A DNA stretch of 46,167 nucleotides from NZWG01 sp964478995 (GTDB lineage: Bacteria; Fidelibacterota; Marinisomatia; Marinisomatales; UBA1611): positions 1 to 46,167 of the forward strand of contig CAYZJY010000004.1 of the NCBI GenBank assembly GCA_964478995.1. The letters are read 5' to 3'. Every line of letters begins with the position of its first letter. Within the stretch, counting starts at the first letter, position 1. A program made the translations under genes and the position numbers. A model generated the notes under the pieces. It ran no database searches, was not told where the DNA came from, and was given only the letters and a program-made list of their open reading frames with translations. This document shows positions 24,969-32,694 of this stretch, in pieces.

Positions 24969-26789
24969 ATGAAAAACCTTCTTCAGAAAAAGATCATGCA
25001 GGCACCTACAAAGCCTGGTGTTTATCACTTCCTCAATTCGAAAAATAGAATCATCTATATTGGAAAAGCAAAAAACATTAGAAATCGAATACGAACTTAT
25101 TTTCAGAAAAGTAATAATCGATCCCCAAAGAATATTACCATGGTCAAGCATGTGACCGATCTCGAGTGGATTGTCGTGAGAAATGAAGTTGAGGCACTAA
25201 TGACTGAGGCAAATCTGATAAAAGAGCATCAACCCCGCTATAATGTAGATTTGAGGGATGATAAATCATATCCATTCATAAGGGTGACCAATGAACCTTT
25301 CCCTCAAGTATTCTTAACAAGAAAAGTTATTCGAGATGGATCGAAGTATTATGGTCCATTTACTGATTCTCGGCGTTTACGAATGATATTAAAGGCATTG
25401 AATAAAGTTTTTCCAATTAGGAGTTGTAGTTATTTCATAGATGAAAATACAATAAAAGAAAAGAAGATCTCGCTTTGCTTGGATTATCATATAAAAAAAT
25501 GTGAAGGGCCCTGTGAAGGGCTTGTATCCAAAGTTCAATATTTGACAATGATTGATAGGATAGAAGATTTTTTGAAGGGTCGTACTAAGATAACGGAATC
25601 TTATTTAAATGAAATGATGATGATGGCATCTGAAGGTCAAAAATATGAAGAGGCCGCAATGTACAGAGATCAACTTAATGCAATAGAATCATTCAAAAGT
25701 AAACAAAGTCATGTCGCCACAGATTTTACTGAAAGGGATGTCATAACATTGGCGAAGGAGGGTAGCCTAGGTGTAGCGGTAGTATTAAGAATTAGAAATG
25801 GAAAAATATTTAGTCGAGACAAATTATTGCTTAAACAATTAAGCCAGGATGATGGAGTCACAATGAAAACGGTTATAATGCGATTCTATATGGATAGTGA
25901 CTTTTTACCAAAGGAGATCTCATTACAGTTTTCACCTAAGGATGAAGCTGATTTGATCCTTTGGCTAAAAAAGAAAAAGAAAGGTGCCATAAGGTTTATA
26001 TATCCAAAAAAGGGAGAGAAGGTCAAGGAATTAAAGGTTACCATGCAGAATTCCAAATTATTATTGGGAGAGTGGCTTATTAATAGACAGAAGAGAAAAG
26101 ACCAAGTACCTAGGCTTTTGGCGCAATTGAAGGAAGATTTGAACATGGATGAGCCTCCTAGAAAAATTGAGGCAATTGACATCTCTCATTTAGGAGGAAG
26201 CAATACTGTAGCATCACTCGTACATTTTTTTGATGGACAACCAAAAAGGTCACAATATAGGAAGTATAATATAAAATCTGTAAATGGAATAGATGATTTT
26301 GCAGCCATGAGAGAAGTTGTCTTACGAAGATATAAAAGGGTAAAGGAAGAAAATACCACTATCCCTGACCTTATTTTAGTTGATGGAGGTAAAGGGCAGT
26401 TGAGCATGGCCTTGTCTGCACTTAGAGAATTGGGGATGGATTATATTCCAATTATTGGTTTAGCAAAAAAACTTGAAGAGGTATTTGTTCCCGGTAACTC
26501 CGAACCACAAGTGATTCATAAAAGTAGTCCTGGACTCTTGTTATTGAGAAGAATAAGAGATGAGGCCCATCGGTTTGCAATTACCTTCCAAAAGAGTAAA
26601 AGGAAAAAACAATTAACTAAATCTATATTTGATGATATTAGAGGTTTAGGAAAAAAGAGGATGGTAAAACTTTTGCAAACTTTCAATGGGCCTAAGGAAA
26701 TTGCAGGGTTAACACCTGAAGTCATAAGTGCTGAAACTAAGATTCCTATAAAAATAGCAAAAGAAATAATTAAAGTAGCAAAAAAATAA
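24969..26789 (+). CDS. uvrC: UvrABC excinuclease subunit C
   Basis: Makes both incisions in nucleotide excision repair after UvrA-UvrB damage recognition. The 606-residue architecture is complete. It has an N-terminal GIY-YIG nuclease (PGVYHFLNSKN, then IIYIGKAKNIRNRIRTYF), a Cys cluster region (SCSYF...CLDYHIKKCEGPCEG), a UVR domain that binds UvrB (around residues 205-235, ASEGQKYEEAAMYRDQL), an RNase-H-like endonuclease (EAIDISHLGGSNTVASLV), and tandem helix-hairpin-helices at the C-terminus (IRGLGKKRMVKLL). No clear Shine-Dalgarno precedes ATG 24969. The 275-base AT-rich gap upstream, shared with the divergent YDT-repeat gene, contains no ORF, hairpin or RNA gene that can be supported. 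uvrB follows after 68 bases. Confidence 0.97.
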   Translation: MKNLLQKKIMQAPTKPGVYHFLNSKNRIIYIGKAKNIRNRIRTYFQKSNNRSPKNITMVKHVTDLEWIVVRNEVEALMTEANLIKEHQPRYNVDLRDDKSYPFIRVTNEPFPQVFLTRKVIRDGSKYYGPFTDSRRLRMILKALNKVFPIRSCSYFIDENTIKEKKISLCLDYHIKKCEGPCEGLVSKVQYLTMIDRIEDFLKGRTKITESYLNEMMMMASEGQKYEEAAMYRDQLNAIESFKSKQSHVATDFTERDVITLAKEGSLGVAVVLRIRNGKIFSRDKLLLKQLSQDDGVTMKTVIMRFYMDSDFLPKEISLQFSPKDEADLILWLKKKKKGAIRFIYPKKGEKVKELKVTMQNSKLLLGEWLINRQKRKDQVPRLLAQLKEDLNMDEPPRKIEAIDISHLGGSNTVASLVHFFDGQPKRSQYRKYNIKSVNGIDDFAAMREVVLRRYKRVKEENTTIPDLILVDGGKGQLSMALSALRELGMDYIPIIGLAKKLEEVFVPGNSEPQVIHKSSPGLLLLRRIRDEAHRFAITFQKSKRKKQLTKSIFDDIRGLGKKRMVKLLQTFNGPKEIAGLTPEVISAETKIPIKIAKEIIKVAKK

Positions 26790-26820
26790 TCTATCAATAA
26801 AATTAGATTAAAGTCTGCCA

Positions 26821-26850
26821 TTGACCACCCTCGGTTAATCTGTGTAAATT
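26821..26850 (+). promoter_or_regulatory. Candidate sigma-70-type promoter for uvrB
   Basis: TTGACC at 26821-26826 and TAAATT at 26845-26850 are separated by 18 bases. The predicted start of transcription falls within about a base of the uvrB ATG at 26858, implying a leaderless or nearly leaderless mRNA, in keeping with the absence of a Shine-Dalgarno sequence. In AT-rich DNA such matches can be chance. Confidence 0.3.
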
Positions 26851-26857
26851 AGACAAT

Positions 26858-28861
26858 ATGGCAGATTTTAAAATGCATTCAGAATTCACACCACAAGGTG
26901 ATCAACCTCGTGCTATTAGTGAATTAGTAAGTGGTTTGGGTAATAGAGAAAAGTATCAGACCTTATTAGGTGTTACCGGTTCAGGAAAAACATTTTCAAT
27001 TGCTAATGTAATAAAGGAGGTCCAGAGGCCAACTTTGATCATGTCTCATAATAAGACCTTGGCAGCACAGTTGTATGGTGAATTCAAGCAACTATTTCCT
27101 GAAAATGCTGTAGAATATTTTATTAGTTATTATGATTATTACCAACCTGAAGCATATTTGCCAGTTACAGATACATTCATTGAAAAAGATAGTTCAGTGA
27201 ATGAAGAAATCGATAAACTTAGATTAAAGGCTACCAGTTCTCTAATGTCAAGAGAGGACGTAATTGTTGTTAGTTCAGTTTCATGTATATATGGCATTGG
27301 CTCGCCGGATGAGTATTCTAAGGGCACTGTAAAAATATCTAAGGGTGATACGCTTGATAGGCGATCATTTCTTGCAAAAATGGTTCACATACATTATTCA
27401 AGAAATGACAAAGTCCTAGAGAGAGGCAATATCCGTGTTCGTGGAGATGTAATGGAAGTTTATCCAGCATATGAAGATACTTGCATTAGAATTGAACTTT
27501 TTGGGAATGAGGTTGACCAGATCAATAGATTTGATCCTATTACAGGAGAAATAAAAGAGGAATTAGATATCGTTGTAATATTTCCTGCAAAACATTTTAT
27601 TACGGATAAAGAGACCATTTTAAATGTAATAGAAAAGATACGACATGAATTATCTGAAAGACTTGAATCTTTACGAAAAAATAATAAACTATTAGAGGCA
27701 CAGCGTTTAGAACAGCGAACAAATTTTGATATTGAAATGATGATAGAGTTGGGCTATTGCGCAGGCATAGAAAATTATTCCCGATTTTTTGCTGGCCGTG
27801 AACCTGGAGAAAGACCATATACTTTGATAGATTTTTTCCCTGAAGATTTTTTAACAATACTAGATGAGTCTCATGTCACATTGCCACAAATACAAGCAAT
27901 GTACAATGGCGATAGGGCACGTAAGGAGACTCTAGTTGAGCATGGTTTTAGATTGCCTAGTGCATTAGATAATAGACCACTTAAATACGATGAATTCCAC
28001 AGTGCGCAAAACCAAGTGATCTTCACATCTGCAACGCCATCCCAAAGAGAGATGGACTTTTGTAATGGAGTCATCATAGAACAGGTTATTCGCCCAACTG
28101 GACTACTTGATCCTGAGGTTGAAATTAGACCATCAATGGGGCAGATCGATGACCTTATTGGTGAGATACGTTTCCGTACACAAAAAAATGAAAGGACATT
28201 AATTACTACATTGACCAAGCGTATGGCAGAAGATCTGACAGAGTATCTAACAAGTTTAAATATTCGTGTCAGGTATCTTCATTCTGAGGTTGAGACCTTG
28301 GAGAGAGTTCATATTTTGCGAGAGTTAAGGATAGGTGCATTTGATGTCCTGGTTGGAATTAATCTATTGAGAGAAGGTTTGGATCTTCCAGAGGTTAGTT
28401 TAGTTGCGGTCATTGATGCTGACAAAGAAGGATTTTTGAGGTCCAAGAGTTCGTTACTTCAGGTTGCAGGACGTGCGGCTAGAAATGAATCGGGATTGGT
28501 CATACTATACGGAGATAGACAAACTGAAGCAATGTTGCACTTGATCGAGACAAGCAAAGAAAGAAGAGAAATTCAGAGAGAGTTCAATGAGAAAAATAAC
28601 ATTGTTCCTAAAACGGTATATAAATCTATTGATGAAATATTGGACTCCACTGCGGTTGCAGATTCAATGAAAGAGAACGCTGAAGTATCCATGCCTATCT
28701 TTGATAAAGATCAAATAACCAACGAGGATAAAGAAATGATACTCGATGAACTTCGTAAGGCAATGTTATCTGCAGCAGAGGAATTAGAATTTGAAAAGGC
28801 TGCAAAGATCCGTGACGAGATAGTTGAATTTGAAAAAGATCTTGGAATAGCCACTGCATGA
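26858..28861 (+). CDS. uvrB: UvrABC excinuclease subunit B
   Basis: DNA-damage-verifying helicase-like subunit loaded by UvrA, which then recruits UvrC. The 667 residues include Walker A GVTGSGKTFS, the beta-hairpin region YYDYYQPEAYLPVTDTFIEKD that clamps DNA, and helicase motifs TSATPSQRE, NLLREGLDLPEVSLVAV and QVAGRAARN. A C-terminal UVR domain (ELRKAMLSAAEELEFEKAAK) interacts with UvrC. Length and motif order are normal. There is no Shine-Dalgarno before ATG 26858, and a candidate promoter sits immediately upstream. The sigma-54 regulator gene follows after 27 bases. Confidence 0.97.
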   Translation: MADFKMHSEFTPQGDQPRAISELVSGLGNREKYQTLLGVTGSGKTFSIANVIKEVQRPTLIMSHNKTLAAQLYGEFKQLFPENAVEYFISYYDYYQPEAYLPVTDTFIEKDSSVNEEIDKLRLKATSSLMSREDVIVVSSVSCIYGIGSPDEYSKGTVKISKGDTLDRRSFLAKMVHIHYSRNDKVLERGNIRVRGDVMEVYPAYEDTCIRIELFGNEVDQINRFDPITGEIKEELDIVVIFPAKHFITDKETILNVIEKIRHELSERLESLRKNNKLLEAQRLEQRTNFDIEMMIELGYCAGIENYSRFFAGREPGERPYTLIDFFPEDFLTILDESHVTLPQIQAMYNGDRARKETLVEHGFRLPSALDNRPLKYDEFHSAQNQVIFTSATPSQREMDFCNGVIIEQVIRPTGLLDPEVEIRPSMGQIDDLIGEIRFRTQKNERTLITTLTKRMAEDLTEYLTSLNIRVRYLHSEVETLERVHILRELRIGAFDVLVGINLLREGLDLPEVSLVAVIDADKEGFLRSKSSLLQVAGRAARNESGLVILYGDRQTEAMLHLIETSKERREIQREFNEKNNIVPKTVYKSIDEILDSTAVADSMKENAEVSMPIFDKDQITNEDKEMILDELRKAMLSAAEELEFEKAAKIRDEIVEFEKDLGIATA

Positions 28862-28888
28862 ATATTATGCAAGATAAGGAGTAGTTTT

Positions 28889-30109
28889 ATGTTTGATATA
28901 GATAGATTGCAAAAACAATCTGGAATAATTGGTACCTCTGCAGGTATTCGTCAAGTACTTGAGATGATAACACAGGTAGCGCCAGTAGATATATCCGTAT
29001 TGATAACTGGAGAATCAGGGACAGGAAAGGAAGTGGTAGCGAAGGCAATCCATCAATTCAGTAAGAGGAATAATGAAAACCTTGTTGTTGTTAATTGTGG
29101 TGCGATTCCTGAAGGAATAATTGAATCTGAATTGTTTGGTCATAAGAAAGGTTCATTTACAGGAGCAGGGGAAGATAGGAAGGGGTATTTTGAACAAGCA
29201 AATAAGGGCACCATTTTTTTAGATGAGATAGGTGAGGCACCTCTTGAGACGCAGGTAAAATTATTGAGAGTGCTTGAAAGTGGGGAATTCATGCGTGTAG
29301 GCGAAGCCACAACTCGCAAAACAGATGTAAGGGTCATAGCAGCGACAAATAAAAATCTATCAGAATTAGTACAGAATGGTAATTTTAGACAAGATCTATA
29401 TTTTAGGCTTAAAACTGTTTCCATAAAAATACCATCATTACGTGATAGAGTAGAGGACATAAATGCATTCATTGAAAGATTTGCACTTGAGTTCACCAGA
29501 TCAAATGACATTAGATATCGTGGTTTCATGCCTGATGCAATACGACTAATGAAACAGTACGAATGGCCAGGCAATGTAAGAGAGTTAAAACATTTTGTTG
29601 AAAAGGTATTAGTTCTTGAAAAAGGTGAGAGAATTACCGCAGATGCAGTTAAGCGTGAACTTACAGATGTGTTACCTGAAAAATCATCCTTTAATCCTGC
29701 TCTGCCTGTATTGATATCACAATCTTCTGATAAGGCTGAGATAGATTTAATTTTACGGCAATTATTTATGCTTAAGCAAGATACAGAATTAATACAAAAA
29801 TTATTGGTTAGCGGATCAGTTACCCAACCTGTCAATGCTGGATTTCCTGAGATTGATTCAGCCGATAAGGGACTTAAAATACCGCAGAGATCCATGGAAA
29901 TAGTAGAAGATGGTTATAGATTTATCCGAGATGAAGCAATAGGAGACATGCTGATCAAGGATCTTGAAAAAGAAGCAATCAAACGTACATTGAAATTTTT
30001 TAATAATAATAGGCGTAAGACGGCAAGGTCATTAGGTACGAGTGAGAGGACATTATATCGTAAAATAGAGGAATTTGGAATAGAACCAAAAATCAAGAAG
30101 AGGAAATAA
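28889..30109 (+). CDS. Sigma-54-dependent transcriptional activator without input domain
   Basis: AAA+ bacterial enhancer-binding protein of 406 residues. The central ATPase starts almost at the N-terminus: Walker A GESGTGKE (41-48), the sigma-54-contact loop as GSFTGA (88-93), Walker B IFLDEIGE (109-116), arginine fingers around FRLKTVSIKIPSLRDR, and sensor II WPGNVREL. A Fis-type helix-turn-helix lies at the C-terminus (about 362-402, NNNRRKTARSLGTSERTLYRK). No receiver, PAS or GAF domain is present, and the roughly 110 residues between ATPase and HTH are unassigned and unusually long. A good AAGGAG site precedes ATG 28889. It lies one base before lptE; a regulator of this type next to lptE is, as I recall, a recurring order in Bacteroidota. 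Targets are unknown. Confidence 0.9.
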   Translation: MFDIDRLQKQSGIIGTSAGIRQVLEMITQVAPVDISVLITGESGTGKEVVAKAIHQFSKRNNENLVVVNCGAIPEGIIESELFGHKKGSFTGAGEDRKGYFEQANKGTIFLDEIGEAPLETQVKLLRVLESGEFMRVGEATTRKTDVRVIAATNKNLSELVQNGNFRQDLYFRLKTVSIKIPSLRDRVEDINAFIERFALEFTRSNDIRYRGFMPDAIRLMKQYEWPGNVRELKHFVEKVLVLEKGERITADAVKRELTDVLPEKSSFNPALPVLISQSSDKAEIDLILRQLFMLKQDTELIQKLLVSGSVTQPVNAGFPEIDSADKGLKIPQRSMEIVEDGYRFIRDEAIGDMLIKDLEKEAIKRTLKFFNNNRRKTARSLGTSERTLYRKIEEFGIEPKIKKRK

Positions 30110-30110
30110 T

Positions 30111-30659
30111 ATGCAACATATTATCATTTTCTTTCATTTTATTTTAGTATCCTGCGGGTTCTATTCAATGGCCGGTTCAATACCTCCTCATATTAAATCA
30201 ATAGCAATCCCCTTAATGGAAAACCAAACTGCTGAGTTTGGATTGGCAGAGAGTATTACGGATGGAATCTTGGAGCAATTCAATGATGCGGGAATCTTAT
30301 CCGTTACAGATCAAAATGTTGCTCATTCGATATTAAAAGGCACGGTGAAAAAGATAAGTGAGGGACCCTACACATATAGTAAAGAAGAGTCAGTTACAGA
30401 ATATCGGTATAAAATTGATGTCAAGATAGAGTGGTTTGATATTGCAAATGAAAAAAACATACTAGAGGGTGTCTATTCTGCATTTGGTGCCTATGGTCTT
30501 AGTGGAAATATTGCTGCTGATGGAATTGATAATGATAATGATGGTAAAATAGACGATGAAGATGACGATGAATTTGGGGAACCTAGGAGTTTTGCAACTA
30601 AGGTGGCCGTTCGTAAAATTGCAGAGGACATTTTGAATGATATTATGACAACGTGGTAA
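30111..30659 (+). CDS. lptE: LptE-like outer-membrane lipoprotein with acidic calcium-loop-like insert
   Basis: A 182-residue lipoprotein with signal peptide and lipobox LVSC (Cys15). The body matches the LptE family used in FCB bacteria: IKSIAIPLMENQTAEFGLAE at the start of the mature chain, then GILEQF, ILKGTVKKI and a C-terminal helix VAVRKIAEDIL. LptE plugs the LptD barrel during lipopolysaccharide insertion. Unusual here is residues 138-154, DGIDNDNDGKIDDEDDD, which contain an EF-hand-like D-x-D-x-D-G loop (Asp140, 142, 144, Gly145, Ile147, Asp148, Asp151). The start lies one base after the regulator's stop and shares its transcript. The assignment rests on family pattern and position, as LptE sequences diverge strongly. 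Confidence 0.75.
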   Translation: MQHIIIFFHFILVSCGFYSMAGSIPPHIKSIAIPLMENQTAEFGLAESITDGILEQFNDAGILSVTDQNVAHSILKGTVKKISEGPYTYSKEESVTEYRYKIDVKIEWFDIANEKNILEGVYSAFGAYGLSGNIAADGIDNDNDGKIDDEDDDEFGEPRSFATKVAVRKIAEDILNDIMTTW

Positions 30660-30669
30660 AGGAAAGAGA

Positions 30670-31965
30670 ATGGATATAGTAAATATTAAGGATTTAAATA
30701 GATACGAAGGTCAAGATGTTGAATTAAAAGGCTGGGTATACAACATAAGAAATGTAGGTAAAATATGGTTTATCATCTTTAGAGATGGTACAGGTTTATT
30801 GCAAGGAGTTGTCGTAAAAGGTGAGGCCACTGATGAGACTTTTTCCTTGGAACATGAATTGAGTCAAGAAGACTCAGTAATTATCAGTGGAACTGTAAAA
30901 AAAGAGCCACGTTCAGTTGGTGGGTATGAGTTAGGTGTCAAGGAGATAAAGGTAGTCAATCATGTTAGGGATGAATTTCCAATCTCACCCAAGGAGCATG
31001 GAGCAGACTTTCTTATGTCAAATAGACATCTTTGGCTAAGATCAAAACGACAAAATGCGATCATGAGAGTTCGTCATCAAGTGGTAAAGGCAATTCGTGA
31101 TTATTTCGATACAAATGGTTTTACTTTGATTGATTCTCCAATCTTTACAGGAAATGCTGTTGAAGGCACAACCACGCTATTTGAAGTAGATTACTTTGAA
31201 CGTTCGGCTTATTTAACCCAAAGTGGACAACTATACCAAGAAGCTGGCGCAACTGCTTTTGGTAAGACTTATTGTTTTGGCCCAACCTTTCGTGCTGAAA
31301 AGTCTAAAACACGGAGACACTTAACGGAATTTTGGATGGTGGAACCAGAGATGGCTTATGTAGACCTTGATGAAAATATGACCTGGGCAGAGAATTTAGT
31401 TGGATTCATTATTGAGAGAGTACTAGAACACTGCATCCAAGAACTTGAAGTTTTGGAAAGAGATTTAACTGTTCTTAAATCTGTAATCCCTCCATTTCCT
31501 AGGATCACCTATGATGAGGCAGCACAGTTACTGAAGGAAAAAGGTAGTGATTTTCAATACGGCAATGATTTTGGGGCACCTGATGAAACCCTTTTATCTG
31601 AACAATTTGATAAGCCACTAATGATACATAGGTGGCCTGCTGACATAAAGGCATTCTATATGAAAAGAGATGAACAAAATAATGAACTTGCATTAGGTAT
31701 CGATATGATAGCACCTGAAGGTTATGGTGAAATCATTGGAGGAGGTCAAAGAGAAGATGATCTTGACATATTAATTGATAGAATACGCCATCATGACCTT
31801 CCACTTGAGCCATTCCAATGGTACCTTGATCTTCGAAAATATGGATCAGTTCCTCATTCTGGTTTTGGTCTAGGTCTAGAAAGGACAGTGGCATGGATAT
31901 GCGGAACAAAACATATACGCGAAACAATTCCTTTTCCAAGAACAATGTCTAGGTTAGAGCCCTAG
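30670..31965 (+). CDS. asnS: Asparaginyl-tRNA synthetase
   Basis: Charges tRNA-Asn with asparagine. It is a class IIb synthetase of 431 residues with an N-terminal OB-fold anticodon-binding domain (VELKGWVYNIRNVGKIWFII), motif 2 (FRAEKSKTRRHLTEFWMVEPE) and motif 3 (GFGLGLERTVAWI). The C-terminal IRETIPFPRT segment is characteristic of AsnRS rather than AspRS. Its presence means the cell need not rely only on the Asp-tRNA amidotransferase route. The ribosome-binding site AAAGGAAAGAG precedes ATG 30670. The stop TAG overlaps the GTG start of the next gene by one base. Confidence 0.96.
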   Translation: MDIVNIKDLNRYEGQDVELKGWVYNIRNVGKIWFIIFRDGTGLLQGVVVKGEATDETFSLEHELSQEDSVIISGTVKKEPRSVGGYELGVKEIKVVNHVRDEFPISPKEHGADFLMSNRHLWLRSKRQNAIMRVRHQVVKAIRDYFDTNGFTLIDSPIFTGNAVEGTTTLFEVDYFERSAYLTQSGQLYQEAGATAFGKTYCFGPTFRAEKSKTRRHLTEFWMVEPEMAYVDLDENMTWAENLVGFIIERVLEHCIQELEVLERDLTVLKSVIPPFPRITYDEAAQLLKEKGSDFQYGNDFGAPDETLLSEQFDKPLMIHRWPADIKAFYMKRDEQNNELALGIDMIAPEGYGEIIGGGQREDDLDILIDRIRHHDLPLEPFQWYLDLRKYGSVPHSGFGLGLERTVAWICGTKHIRETIPFPRTMSRLEP

Positions 31966-32426
31966 TGGAACGACTAAAGAGAGTATCAGTATTTGGAGGA
32001 CGTTCAATCACCAATTCAGTGTATGATAATACTATTAAAATAGGTAGCAAACTTGCTGAAGAAGGTTGCCTCGTATTTTGTGGGGGAGGCGAGGGTGTAA
32101 TGGAAGCAATCTCAAAAGGTGTAAAGAACAAGAATGGAACTGTGGTAGGGATACTCAAAGGACAGGATATTAAAGAAGCGAATGATTACCTAACTATCCC
32201 AATTTCAACTGGTATAGGGATTGCTCGGAATGCAATTCTGGCATATAATTGCGATGTGGCAATTGCAATTTCTGGTCAATATGGTACATTAAGTGAAATT
32301 GCTTATGCATTTCAATTAGACAAGCCTGTAATTGGTTTTGAGACATGGGATATTGAGAATATCATAAAAGCTGAATCTCCCAATGATGTAATGATTAAAT
32401 TGAGAAAGGAATTAAAAAATGTTTAG
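31965..32426 (+). CDS. TIGR00725/LOG-type Rossmann protein
   Basis: A 153-residue protein of the SLOG superfamily related to LOG (cytokinin-activating) enzymes and molybdenum-cofactor carrier proteins. The nucleotide-binding pattern appears as FCGGGEGVMEAISKG followed by SGQYGTLSEIAYA, which replaces the PGGxGTxxE of true LOG phosphoribohydrolases; the substrate may therefore differ. It starts with GTG at 31965 inside the asnS stop (TAGTG). It overlaps the acylphosphatase gene by 8 bases, so it belongs to the coupled asnS-LOG-acyP-nadE unit. Function unknown; nucleotide or NAD-related chemistry is suggested only by the family and by nadE nearby. Confidence 0.8.
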   Translation: MERLKRVSVFGGRSITNSVYDNTIKIGSKLAEEGCLVFCGGGEGVMEAISKGVKNKNGTVVGILKGQDIKEANDYLTIPISTGIGIARNAILAYNCDVAIAISGQYGTLSEIAYAFQLDKPVIGFETWDIENIIKAESPNDVMIKLRKELKNV

Positions 32427-32694
32427 GATTCGTGTTATGATATCTGGAGATGTTCAGGGAGTTTGGTTTAGGGTTAGTGCCCAAGATAAGGCAAATGAAT
32501 TAGGATTGACTGGATGGGTGAAAAACCTTTTTTCAAATGCAGTAGAAATAATTGCCGATGGAGAAAGGGATAATCTATCTACTTTTACTGGTTGGCTTCA
32601 AGAAGGTCCACCAAATGCGACTGTTAATAAGATAAGCATTGAGTGGGAGAAAATACACGAAAAAGAATTTTCATCTTTTGAGATTCATAGATGA
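32419..32694 (+). CDS. acyP: Acylphosphatase
   Basis: Small cytosolic enzyme hydrolysing acyl phosphates such as acetyl phosphate or 1,3-bisphosphoglycerate. The 91 residues carry the signature GDVQGVWFRVSA with phosphate-binding Arg18 and the second signature GWVKNLFSNAVEI with catalytic Asn36. The length is typical. The start overlaps the TIGR00725 gene by 8 bases, and the stop overlaps nadE by ATGA. The Tyr/Phe usual at position 16 (GVFFR or GVGFR) is Trp here, a minor variant. Confidence 0.94.
   Translation: MFRIRVMISGDVQGVWFRVSAQDKANELGLTGWVKNLFSNAVEIIADGERDNLSTFTGWLQEGPPNATVNKISIEWEKIHEKEFSSFEIHR

Noticed and set aside
28843..28858. Possible sigma-54 (-24/-12) promoter TGG-N10-GC at the end of uvrB, upstream of the sigma-54 activator
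   Set aside because: The GG and GC spacing is right, but the flanking bases match the consensus poorly and the site lies inside the uvrB coding sequence; such matches occur by chance.
29140..29895. A 251-codon minus-strand ORF opposite the sigma-54 regulator
   Set aside because: It is antisense to intact AAA+ motifs, and its Ser/Leu-rich composition is typical of shadow frames.
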